Shown here one piece after another: positions 1-6,259 of a DNA stretch of 16,345 nt. The notes beneath the pieces were generated by a model. The model was not told the DNA's origin. It searched no databases and was given only the letters and a program-made list of their open reading frames with translations. Source of the stretch: an uncultured Collinsella sp. (GTDB lineage: Bacteria; Actinomycetota; Coriobacteriia; Coriobacteriales; Coriobacteriaceae); the NCBI GenBank assembly GCA_902496005.1, contig CABUZI010000032.1:1-16345 (forward strand). Reading direction: 5' to 3'. Both the position numbers and the translations under genes were made by a program. Position 1 is the stretch's first letter. Every line of letters begins with the position of its first letter.

Positions 1-1
1 C

Positions 2-538
2 AAGCGCGGTCTGGGCGCCAAGTCGCTCGATGACCTGCGTACCATCCCGTGGATCTTCAGCTGGAGCCAGGCGCGCATTAACCTGGCCGCTTGGTACGGT
101 CTGGGCACCGCCTGCGAGCAGCTTGGCGATCTTGACCAGCTCAAGGCTGCCTACCAGGAGTGGCCGTTCTTCCGCACCTTTATCGACAACATCGAGATGT
201 CGATTGCTAAGACCGATCAGCGCATCGCCAAGATGTATCTGCATCTGGGCGACCGCGATGATCTGTCCAAGAAGGTCTTTACCGAGATGCAGCTCACCCG
301 TAAGTGGGTCCTTGCCATCGTCGGTGATGAGTGGCCGCTGCAGCGTCGTCGCGTGCTCGGCTGCGCCGTTCGCGTGCGTAACCCCTACGTCGACGCTCTG
401 TCCATCGCCCAGGTCCGCGCCCTTCGCGAGGTGCGTATGAACCAGGACGAGATGGCCGAGGAGAAGAAGGCCGAGTACATGAGCCTGATTCTTTCGACTG
501 TGACCGGCGTCTCGGCAGGTTTGCAGAACACGGGGTAA
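2..538 (+). CDS. ppc: Phosphoenolpyruvate carboxylase, C-terminal part (5' end outside window)
   Basis: PEP carboxylase adds bicarbonate to phosphoenolpyruvate to make oxaloacetate, an anaplerotic cytoplasmic reaction. The open frame enters from the left edge and gives 178 residues. It opens with the family block around IPWIFSWSQARINLAAWYGLG, followed by the WPFFRTFIDNIEMSIAKTD segment, and ends in the near-invariant C-terminal tail GLQNTG just before TAA. In this family the final QNTG/RNTG residues help form the active site, so the 3' end is intact. The N-terminal two thirds or more of the protein, with the catalytic His and the PEP-binding segments, lies outside the window. No U-tracted intrinsic terminator is seen right after the stop. 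The 127-nt hairpin element starts 21 nt downstream and may take that role. Assignment is secure from sequence; the start and full length cannot be judged. Confidence 0.95.
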   Translation, partial: KRGLGAKSLDDLRTIPWIFSWSQARINLAAWYGLGTACEQLGDLDQLKAAYQEWPFFRTFIDNIEMSIAKTDQRIAKMYLHLGDRDDLSKKVFTEMQLTRKWVLAIVGDEWPLQRRRVLGCAVRVRNPYVDALSIAQVRALREVRMNQDEMAEEKKAEYMSLILSTVTGVSAGLQNTG

Positions 539-559
539 TCGATAGCCCTGTAGTCGTCC

Positions 560-686
560 GGGCCCGCCATTAGTTTACTTTTAGGCACGTCCTCGGACAT
601 GCAAGAAGCCCTCGCTGTGCACTTCGTGCGGCGAGGGCTTCTTGCGTCCTGCGGAGTGTGCCTAAAAGTAAACTAATGGCGGGCCC
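560..686. repeat. 127-nt long-hairpin element, copy 1
   Basis: The outer stem is 29 bp and perfect (560-588 with 658-686). Inside it is a second stem (about 601-615 with 631-645) carrying a small GCAC-TTC-GTGC tip. The core between the stems holds two short self-complementary pieces, GTCCTCGGAC on the left and TCCTGCGGA on the right, so a branched cruciform-like fold is possible. Copy 2 at 3611-3737 has exactly the same length and core but different stem bases. The element begins 21 nt after the ppc stop. It may be a terminator or mRNA 3'-end stabiliser, or a non-autonomous mobile repeat. The structure is read directly; the role is unknown. Confidence 0.85.
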
Positions 687-710
687 TGCGATGTCGGGTC
701 TTCGGCGGAT
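626..710. repeat. 85-nt direct repeat, unit 1 (right half of hairpin copy 1 plus flank)
   Basis: This segment recurs at 863-947 with an offset of 237 nt. I count two mismatches over 85 positions (AAACTAATGG versus AGACTAATGG, and GATGTCGGG versus GATGTCTGG). It covers the right inner arm, the right core, the right outer arm and 24 nt of flank. Confidence 0.85.
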
Positions 711-862
711 TACTGCTGGGGGAATAATGGCGCGCTTCGCGCGTTTGGAAAGGGCTTCGTGCTGCGGAATGCATTCAGAGGGAAACCCATCGGGCCCCTT
801 CGTCCTCGGTCTTCTGGGATTGGGGCTGAAGGGGATAAAGTGCGCTTCGCGCTTAATGTGGA

Positions 863-947
863 GTGCGGCGAGGGCTTCTTGCGTCCTGCGGAGTGTGCCT
901 AAAAGTAGACTAATGGCGGGCCCTGCGATGTCTGGTCTTCGGCGGAT
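863..947. repeat. 85-nt direct repeat, unit 2 (half hairpin element)
   Basis: This is the near-identical second unit of the repeat at 626-710. It has only the right half of the 127-nt element; the matching left arms are absent, so it cannot fold on its own. It could pair with the left arm of copy 1 instead. It looks like a tandem duplication or a decayed copy. Confidence 0.85.
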
Positions 948-1347
948 CAGCCGCTGGGTGAGGGTGGTGCTTGGGGCGACGTGCAAAAAACGGAGTTTTC
1001 AGCAGCCAATGATTGATGTATAGGACCATAGGTGGCGTTTGCGGTCTTTGTTGATGCCTTTGCGCGCCAATTGGGCCTTGGCTATGTTCAAATATGGATG
1101 GTTTCTTACCGCATGCTGCCTAGAAGGTAAGAGCCATGGAGGCTTCTTAGCTTTCGATAGGCTTTTAGCCCCATAGATTTATCTCGCGATGCTGAATACT
1201 CGCAAAAATGCACGCTCCGGAGGGTACTACCCTGTTACGGTTCGAAACCCATGCGTCATTCTATGCAGATTATTGACGTATTTATGCAAGATGGCTTACA
1301 CGCGCATGCCACAGGATTGATGTTTGTCTCGGCGCTGCGTAAGTCAT

Positions 1348-1371
1348 CCTGTCTATAGTGTCTTTGACAGG
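1348..1371. promoter_or_regulatory. Inverted repeat CCTGTC-N12-GACAGG in the larA leader
   Basis: Six-bp perfect arms lie 12 nt apart. The right arm overlaps a TTGACA hexamer at 1364-1369, which looks like a -35 box, although no good -10 follows at 17 nt. It is a candidate regulator site upstream of larA. Arms this short can arise by chance. Confidence 0.3.
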
Positions 1372-1372
1372 C

Positions 1373-1405
1373 GGCTGCGGTCCCGTTTGGGATCGCGGCC
1401 GTTTT
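1373..1405 (+). terminator. Terminator-like hairpin upstream of larA (possible attenuator)
   Basis: GGCTGCGGTCCC and GGGATCGCGGCC pair over 12 bp with two G-U wobbles, around a GTTT loop, followed directly by GTTTTGTTG. It lies 123 nt before the larA start, and no upstream plus-strand gene is close enough to need it. It could therefore end read-through from the repeat region or act as an attenuator in the larA leader. Confidence 0.5.
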
Positions 1406-1406
1406 G

Positions 1407-1435
1407 TTGTGGGTCAAATATGAACGTTGTGTTAA
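1407..1435 (+). promoter_or_regulatory. Candidate larA promoter
   Basis: TTGTGG at 1407-1412 and TGTTAA at 1430-1435 are 17 nt apart. Both match the sigma-70 consensus only partly. If real, it would start larA transcription downstream of the hairpin at 1373-1405 and give a short leader. Confidence 0.2.
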
Positions 1436-1527
1436 TGAGTCGGTGGACGGTGGTGTTTTTCGGTGAGCGGCGTATCCTTCCAACGGTTTATCTAGTGTGT
1501 CAGTTGAAAGGAAGAGGGCGCTCGTCA

Positions 1528-2805
1528 TTGTTTGAATGTGAACTGCCGTTTGACCACAAGACGTTGCATCTGGAGCTCGAGGATAAGAACTTCGCGGGTG
1601 TGATGGAAGGTCATCAAAACGAGTTTAAGACTACAAAATCACAGGAAGAGCTGGTAGAGGAGTCACTTGCCAACCCTTATGGCTCGCCTTCGCTCGAGGA
1701 GCTTTGTGCTGGCAAGAAGGATATTGTCATCATTAGCTCCGATCATACGCGCCCCGTTCCCTCGCGTGTGACGATGCCTATTCTGCTGCATCACATCCAT
1801 TCCGCTGCGCCTGGAGCGCGCGTTCGCATTCTGGTTGCTACGGGTATGCATCGTCCGTCGACGCACGAGGAGCTCGTCAACAAGTATGGCGAGGAGATCG
1901 TTGCCAACGAGGAAATCGTTATGCACGTCGCGACTGACGACAGCATGATGGAAAAGATCGGCACCCTGCCTTCTGGTGGCGAGTGCATCATCAACAAGAT
2001 TGCTGCCGATTGCGATCTGCTACTTGCCGAGGGCTTCATTGAGCCGCATTTCTTTGCTGGTTTCTCCGGCAGCCGCAAGTCCGTCCTGCCTGGCATCGCC
2101 AGCTACAAGACCATCATGTACAACCACAACGGCCAGTTTGTGAACGATTCCCATTCGCGCGCCGGCAACCTGTGCCACAACCACGTGAGCGAGGACATGT
2201 TTGCCGCTGCCGAGATGGCTCACCTTGCCTTTGTGCTCAACGTGGTGCTCAACGGCAAGCATGAGGTCATCGGCTCCTTCGCCGGTGACATCCACAAGGC
2301 ACACGAGGCTGGCTGCGAGTTCGTGAAGAGCCTTGCCGGCGTTGAGCCCGTCGAGTGCGAGATTGCCATCACCACCAACGGCGGCTACCCGCTCGACCAG
2401 AACATCTACCAGGCCGTGAAGGGCATGTGCTCTGCCGAGGCCACGCTTCCCGAGGGCGGTGTGATTATCGACGTTGCCGGTTGTGCCGACGGTCACGGTG
2501 GCGAGGGCTTCTATCACAACATCGCCGATAACGATCCGGCGGAGTTTGAGCGTGCCTGCATCGATCGTCCCAAGGACGAGACCCTGCCCGATCAGTGGAC
2601 GAGCCAGATTTTCGCCCGCATCCTGGCACATCACCCTGTGATTATGGTTACCGACCTGTGCGATCACCAGATGATTAAGGATATGCACATGACGCCGGTC
2701 AACACCCTCGAGGAGGCGCTCAAGCTCGCCTTTGAGATGAAGGGTGCCGATGCCAAGGTGGCCGTCATTCCCGATGGCCTGGGCGTTGTCGTCGCGCAGC
2801 ACTAG
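1528..2805 (+). CDS. larA: Lactate racemase LarA (nickel-pincer enzyme), TTG start
   Basis: LarA interconverts L- and D-lactate using a covalently bound nickel-pincer nucleotide. From the TTG at 1528 the protein is 425 aa, the usual length. Residues known from Lactiplantibacillus plantarum LarA then fall at identical numbers: D72 and R75 in SSDHTRPVPS, H108 in ATGMHRPSTHEE, H174 in EPHFFAGFSG, K184 (pincer attachment) in SGSRKSVLPGI, H200 (nickel ligand) in YNHNGQF, and Q295 and K298 in QNIYQAVKG. The sequence AAAGGAAGAGG lies about 10 nt upstream of this TTG as ribosome binding site. The frame is open upstream to 1324, but that extension is unlike any LarA. The N-terminus MFECELPFDHKT matches the family pattern. 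larD follows after 49 nt, so both are probably cotranscribed. Similarity is close enough that lactate is the likely substrate rather than another 2-hydroxy acid. Confidence 0.95.
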   Translation: MFECELPFDHKTLHLELEDKNFAGVMEGHQNEFKTTKSQEELVEESLANPYGSPSLEELCAGKKDIVIISSDHTRPVPSRVTMPILLHHIHSAAPGARVRILVATGMHRPSTHEELVNKYGEEIVANEEIVMHVATDDSMMEKIGTLPSGGECIINKIAADCDLLLAEGFIEPHFFAGFSGSRKSVLPGIASYKTIMYNHNGQFVNDSHSRAGNLCHNHVSEDMFAAAEMAHLAFVLNVVLNGKHEVIGSFAGDIHKAHEAGCEFVKSLAGVEPVECEIAITTNGGYPLDQNIYQAVKGMCSAEATLPEGGVIIDVAGCADGHGGEGFYHNIADNDPAEFERACIDRPKDETLPDQWTSQIFARILAHHPVIMVTDLCDHQMIKDMHMTPVNTLEEALKLAFEMKGADAKVAVIPDGLGVVVAQH

Positions 2806-2854
2806 TGCGCGGCCTAAACGAATCGTTTATATCCGACAAGAAAGATAAGGTTTT

Positions 2855-3586
2855 ATGCTTACCAAACTCCTCTGCGAATTCGGCGCAACGGCCCTCATGA
2901 TCATCTTTGGCGTGGGCGTGCACTGCGATACAGTGCTCAAGGGCACCAAGTATCAGGGCTCCGGCCATATGTTTGCCATCACCACTTGGTCTTTTGGCAT
3001 CTCGGTCTGCCTGTTTGTCTTTGGCGGCGCCGTGTGCATGAACCCGGCTATGGTGCTTGCCCAGTGCATCGTAGGCCTGGTGCCGTGGAGCAGCTGCATC
3101 CCCTTCATGATTGCCGATATGCTCGGCGGCTTTGTGGGCGCCGTAATCGCTTGGCTTATGTATGCCGATGAGTTCAAGGCTTCCGAGGGCGTCGTCGACC
3201 CCATTGCCCAGCGTAACATCTTCTCGACCAACCCCACCACCGAGGGTACGAACTATGCCCGTAACTTCTTCTGCGAGGCTATCTGCACCTTTGTGTTCAT
3301 CAGCGCCATCCTTGCTGCCGCTAGCCGCGCCGGCGAGAACGTTCTGATGCTCGCCATCTGCGTCGGCCTGATCGTTTGGGCCGTTGGCATGGGCATGGGC
3401 GGCATCACCGGCTTCGCCATGAACCAGGCTCGTGACCTTGGTCCTCGCATGGCCTATCAGGTGCTGCCGATCAAGAACAAGGCTGACAACAACTGGAAGT
3501 ACGGCCTGCTTGTTCCTGGCATCGCTCCGTTTATCGGTGCCGCTCTGGCCGCGCTGTTTGTGCACGGTTTCTTGGGCATGTTCTAG
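2855..3586 (+). CDS. larD: Lactate channel of the aquaglyceroporin (MIP) family, LarD-like
   Basis: A 243-aa integral membrane protein of the major intrinsic protein family. It has about six hydrophobic segments (near 3-22, 38-60, 82-103, 138-157, 163-188, 217-240) and the two half-helix motifs. The first motif is standard, MNPA at 62-65. The second reads MNQARDLGPR at 189-198, so the usual Pro of NPA is Gln; R193 of the selectivity filter is kept. LarD of L. plantarum is a lactate-conducting member encoded with larA. Placement directly after larA (49-nt gap, AAGG four nt before the ATG) argues for the same job here: passage of D- and L-lactate. A glycerol facilitator is the alternative from sequence alone. 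The larA-larD transcript probably ends in the hairpin element that begins 24 nt after the stop. Confidence 0.85.
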   Translation: MLTKLLCEFGATALMIIFGVGVHCDTVLKGTKYQGSGHMFAITTWSFGISVCLFVFGGAVCMNPAMVLAQCIVGLVPWSSCIPFMIADMLGGFVGAVIAWLMYADEFKASEGVVDPIAQRNIFSTNPTTEGTNYARNFFCEAICTFVFISAILAAASRAGENVLMLAICVGLIVWAVGMGMGGITGFAMNQARDLGPRMAYQVLPIKNKADNNWKYGLLVPGIAPFIGAALAALFVHGFLGMF

Positions 3587-3892
3587 TCCAAAACAATTGA
3601 TATAACGCCCGGGTCCGGCATAGGTTAACTTTCCGCCGCGTCCTCGGACATGCAAGAAGCTCCCGCTGCGCACTTCGTGCGGCGGGAGCTTCTTGCGTCC
3701 TGCGGAGTGCGGCGGAAAGTTAACCTATGCCGGACCCTGCGGGAATCCAGTTGCGTTCGAACAAGCAACCAACATATATATCTGAATTTGGATGTGGTGG
3801 GCACTTTGTTGTTAGGCGCTTTGAGGTGCGAGTGACACTTTGGGATGCGTGGCGGCCTGGGTTGGGGCGATGCTTTGGGATGAGCTTCTTAC
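3587..3892. other. 306-nt convergent intergenic region between larD and tetR
   Basis: Apart from hairpin copy 2 (3611-3737), it holds a direct repeat CTTTGGGATG at 3838-3847 and 3873-3882. No gene is supported. A short open frame through the hairpin is an artefact of the repeat. Confidence 0.6.
3611..3737. repeat. 127-nt long-hairpin element, copy 2
   Basis: It has a perfect 29-bp outer stem (3611-3639 with 3709-3737), a perfect 15-bp inner stem (3652-3666 with 3682-3696) and the same GCAC-TTC-GTGC tip as copy 1. The core pieces GTCCTCGGACATGCAAGAAG and CTTCTTGCGTCCTGCGGAGT are identical to copy 1. Nine of 29 outer-arm positions and several inner-stem positions differ, and each difference is matched on the opposite arm. 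It lies between the convergent larD and tetR genes and could serve as a terminator for either strand, though no U-tract follows. Confidence 0.88.
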
Positions 3893-4432
3893 TTAGGTGA
3901 AGAGGGGCTTTATGGCTGATAGGTAGTCTTTGGCTACGTTCTCTTTTGGGGCTTGGAAGTTGTGCCAGGCCCACCATTGGACCATTCCTACGAAGCTTGA
4001 GGCTATGTGATGTAGTAGGAAGCTTCGGTCCATGGTGGCGGCGGGGCCGTTTGGGTCGGTGGGGACGGTTTCGGCTGCTCGTGACATGATGGTCTTGCGT
4101 AAGCAGTCGGCGAAGACGCGTGAGCCGGCGCCGGCTACGAGGGCGCGTACACCCTGACGGCGCTCCCAGAGGTTGTTGAGGATATGCTCGACCTGCACGA
4201 GTGGGTCGTCGAGCGGTGTGCCATCGTCGTCGAGGGCGTGGGCGCAGATGTCGCTCACGAGTTCGGACAGTAGGTCGTCTTTGCTCTTAAAGAGACCGTA
4301 GAATGTCGCGCGGCCTACGTGAGCGCGCGCGATGATGTCGCCGACGGTGATCTTGCCGTAGTCCTCTTCGCGCAGCAGCTCGGAGAACGCCGCGACGATG
4401 GCGGTGCGACTTTTTGTCTTGCGGGCATCCAT
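3893..4432 (-). CDS. TetR-family transcriptional regulator (lar-linked)
   Basis: A 179-aa protein with a TetR N-terminal DNA-binding domain. The helix-turn-helix spans about residues 27-48 (ITVGDIIARAHVGRATFYGLF), followed by KSKDDLLSELV. The C-terminal half is helical, with the segment VGMVQWWAWHNFQAP, like the ligand-binding domain of small TetR members near the DhaS/TetR_C_8 type. I start it at ATG 4432, two nt after the larC stop, which implies translational coupling. A TTG at 4462 would add ten residues overlapping larC and is less likely. As the last gene of larB-larC-tetR it probably controls this operon, possibly larA-larD as well, and itself. The perfect inverted repeat at 6190-6223 before larB is the best operator candidate. 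Family assignment is sure; target and ligand are inference. Confidence 0.88.
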   Translation of the reverse strand: MDARKTKSRTAIVAAFSELLREEDYGKITVGDIIARAHVGRATFYGLFKSKDDLLSELVSDICAHALDDDGTPLDDPLVQVEHILNNLWERRQGVRALVAGAGSRVFADCLRKTIMSRAAETVPTDPNGPAATMDRSFLLHHIASSFVGMVQWWAWHNFQAPKENVAKDYLSAIKPLFT

Positions 4433-4434
4433 GG

Positions 4435-5352
4435 CTATGCATCCACGTGAGCAAGCAGGCAACGGAGCGTGCCGGAGCAGCCCTCGTAGGGGCGCTTACC
4501 GGCGCCGTAGCCGACGGCTTCGATGTGGTAGCGTGAGGGCAGTTGGTCGGACGTACGCAGCGCGGTAACGATGGCGGCGCCCGTGGGCGTCACAAGCTCG
4601 CCGGCGACCGGTGCGGGCGTGAGGGCGATATTGCCCGCCTGGCACAGGTTGACGACAGCGGGGACGGGAATGGGCATGAGGCCGTGGGCGCAGTGGATGG
4701 TGCCGTGACCCTCGGAGAGCGACTCGACGACAATATCCTCGATGCCCAGGTCATCGAGGCAGATGGCAACCGAGCAGATGTCAACGATGGAGTCGACGGC
4801 GCCCACCTCGTGGAACATGACGGTCTCGGGCGTTTTGCCGTGAGCCTTGGCCTCGGCGGCGGCGAGCGCGGTAAAGATGGCGAGCGCGCGACGCTTGGCG
4901 CCATCACTCATCTGCGAGCCATCGATGATGGCGGTGACATCCGCCAAAGAACGGTGGTGATGGTGGTGGGCGTGATGGTGATCCTCGTGGTCATGACCGT
5001 GGGCCTCATGGTCATGCTCGTGGCAGTGCTCGTGTTCGTGTTCGCCATGGCCATGATGGTGGTGCTCATGCTCATGTGTGTGCTCGGCAGCTGCTTCGTT
5101 GCCGTAGAGCCAGGCCATGTCGTGGTCATGGTTCTCGAGCTCCTCTGCCAGCTGAACGTCAAAGTCGCAGGCGTCGATGCCATGCTTGTTTACGCGTGTG
5201 ACGGCAATCTCAAAGCCGCCGACCGGAAGCGTGGCGAGCTGCTCGCGCAGGTGCTCCTCGCTGGCGCCCAGGTCGAGCAGGGCCGCGACGGTCATGTCGC
5301 CGCTGATGCCCGAGGTGCCGTCGATGATAAGCGTGTGCTGATGGTTGGACAT
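4435..5352 (-). CDS. larC1: LarC1: N-terminal part of the nickel insertion protein for the pincer cofactor, His-rich
   Basis: LarC inserts nickel into the pyridinium-3,5-bisthiocarboxylic acid mononucleotide made by LarB and LarE, in a CTP-dependent cyclometallation. This 305-aa protein has the LarC/DUF111 start (LIIDGTSGISGDMTVAALLDLG, residues 8-29) and the blocks ETVMFHEVGAVDSIVDI (176-192) and GELVTPTGAAIV (251-262). Between 91 and 133 it carries a His-rich insert with 25 His in 43 residues, fit for nickel binding or storage. The protein stops at GYGAGKRPYEGCSGTLRCLLAH, where the LarC1 half ends in L. plantarum. There a programmed frameshift adds the CTP-binding LarC2 half. Here no LarC2-like sequence exists in any frame; a TetR gene follows after 2 nt. 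The ATG at 5352 has a strong AAGGAG and lies 10 nt after larB. Confidence 0.9.
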   Translation of the reverse strand: MSNHQHTLIIDGTSGISGDMTVAALLDLGASEEHLREQLATLPVGGFEIAVTRVNKHGIDACDFDVQLAEELENHDHDMAWLYGNEAAAEHTHEHEHHHHGHGEHEHEHCHEHDHEAHGHDHEDHHHAHHHHHRSLADVTAIIDGSQMSDGAKRRALAIFTALAAAEAKAHGKTPETVMFHEVGAVDSIVDICSVAICLDDLGIEDIVVESLSEGHGTIHCAHGLMPIPVPAVVNLCQAGNIALTPAPVAGELVTPTGAAIVTALRTSDQLPSRYHIEAVGYGAGKRPYEGCSGTLRCLLAHVDA

Positions 5353-5362
5353 GAAATGCTCC

Positions 5363-6145
5363 TTAGCGGGCGCAGGACGTGCCGGCGCTCAGATGATTGA
5401 TAAGATTTGCCTGGTAGGCGGCGCCGAAGCCGTTGTCGATGTTGACGACCGAAACGCCGCTGGCGCAGGAGTTGAGCATGGCGAGCAGTGCGGCCACGCC
5501 GCCAAAGCTCGCGCCATAGCCCACGCTGGTGGGGACGGCTATGACCGGACAGCTCACAAGGCCTCCGATGACGCTCGCCAGGGCGCCTTCCATGCCGGCG
5601 ATGGCGATGACCACCTGCGCCTGGGCAAGTTCCTCAGCATGAGCGAGCAAGCGGTGTAGGCCGGCGACACCTACGTCGTAGAGGCGATCGACCTTGTTGC
5701 CGTAGAACTCGGCCGTCAATGCCGCCTCTTCGGCGACGGGCAGGTCACTCGTGCCGGCGCAGGCGACGACGATGCGTCCGTTGCCGGTGGGGGAGGGCTT
5801 GCCACCCACCAGGGCGAGCTGGGCGTCCGGGACATATCCCAGGTCGATGTCGTTGCCGAGAAGCTCAGCGGTGCGCGCGGCTTTTTCGGCATCCAAGCGT
5901 GTGACCAGGATGCGCTCCTGGCCTGCATCGAGTAGTGCTTTGATAATGGCAGCAATTTGTTCGGCGGTTTTACCGGCACCGTAGACAACCTCGCCGGCTC
6001 CCTGGCGCACCCCGCGCGAAAGATCGAGCTGCGCAAAACCCAGATCGGCGGTTGGCGCCGTCTGGATGCGCGTAAGGGCGTCGGCCGGGGTGACTGCTCC
6101 GCCGGCAACATCGCTCAGCAGCTGCTCAAGATCTCGCTTATCCAT
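5363..6145 (-). CDS. larB: LarB: pyridinium-3,5-biscarboxylic acid mononucleotide synthase
   Basis: LarB carboxylates and hydrolyses nicotinic acid adenine dinucleotide to pyridinium-3,5-biscarboxylic acid mononucleotide, the first step of nickel-pincer cofactor synthesis. The 260-aa protein matches the family in length and order. A small N-terminal helical region (MDKRDLEQLLSDVAGG) leads to the LDLSRGVRQGAGEVVYGAGKT block. A C-terminal AIR-carboxylase (PurE-like) domain follows, with AGTSDLPVAEEAA, YDVGVAGLHRLL, IAIAGMEGALASVIGGL and VIAVPTSVGYGA. I chose ATG 6145 because GAAGGGA lies six nt before it; the frame extends to 6178 but without support. It is first in a larB-larC1-tetR operon, with a 10-nt gap to larC1. 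A candidate promoter and operator lie at 6190-6230. Confidence 0.94.
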   Translation of the reverse strand: MDKRDLEQLLSDVAGGAVTPADALTRIQTAPTADLGFAQLDLSRGVRQGAGEVVYGAGKTAEQIAAIIKALLDAGQERILVTRLDAEKAARTAELLGNDIDLGYVPDAQLALVGGKPSPTGNGRIVVACAGTSDLPVAEEAALTAEFYGNKVDRLYDVGVAGLHRLLAHAEELAQAQVVIAIAGMEGALASVIGGLVSCPVIAVPTSVGYGASFGGVAALLAMLNSCASGVSVVNIDNGFGAAYQANLINHLSAGTSCAR

Positions 6146-6189
6146 ATGTGTTCCCTTCGACGGCGCAAAGTCTAGCACTCAAAGGGTAT

Positions 6190-6223
6190 GTTTCCGAACA
6201 CTAAGACAAAATTGTTCGGAAAC
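6190..6223. promoter_or_regulatory. Perfect inverted repeat in the larB promoter region (candidate operator)
   Basis: GTTTCCGAACA at 6190-6200 and TGTTCGGAAAC at 6213-6223 are perfect 11-bp arms with a 12-nt spacer. It lies 45 nt upstream of the larB start, in the 114-nt gap after serB. On the minus strand a TATAGT hexamer at about 6221-6226 abuts the outer arm, so a bound protein would cover the -10 or start site. The likeliest binder is the TetR protein of the same operon. A leader hairpin is the alternative. Confidence 0.65.
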
Positions 6224-6259
6224 TATAGGACAGACTGATTCAATTGTTGGACGGATCGA

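Larger units (their letters stand above)
539..1527. other. Gene-poor 989-nt intergenic stretch
   Basis: No convincing gene is seen between ppc and larA. The stretch holds hairpin copy 1 (560-686), a partial duplicate (863-947), small CGCGCTTCGCGCG-type hairpins near 731 and 839, and an imperfect inverted repeat at 982-1004 with arms AAAAC/GTTTT. It ends in the larA leader with a 6+6 inverted repeat and a terminator-like stem. The section from about 1005 to 1340 is more AT-rich and I recognise nothing in it. Open frames across the repeats on both strands are explained by the inverted repeats and do not resemble proteins I know. Confidence 0.7.

Noticed and set aside
570..1023. Open frames on both strands across the hairpin repeats
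   Set aside because: They run through the inverted and direct repeats and contain the same peptide twice because of the repeat, with no independent coding signal.
1200..1260. tRNA-like segment with GGTTCGAAACC resembling a T-arm
   Set aside because: No acceptor stem, D-arm or CCA end could be paired around it, so a tRNA gene is not supported.
1324..1527. Upstream N-terminal extension of LarA from the ATG at 1324
   Set aside because: The TTG at 1528 gives exact residue numbering with characterised LarA and has a good ribosome binding site; the extension also contains the terminator-like stem.
2020..3673. Two minus-strand open frames opposite larA and larD
   Set aside because: Shadows of strong family matches on the plus strand; repetitive Gly/Ala/His-rich translations without domain features.
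4433..4462. Programmed frameshift from LarC1 into the downstream frame, as in L. plantarum
   Set aside because: The overlapping frame leads into a TetR protein, not LarC2, and no slippery run is seen near the stop.
4543..5400. 285-aa plus-strand frame with Val/Met-rich stretch opposite larC1
   Set aside because: The hydrophobic run comes from the antisense of His codons in LarC1; not a real membrane protein.
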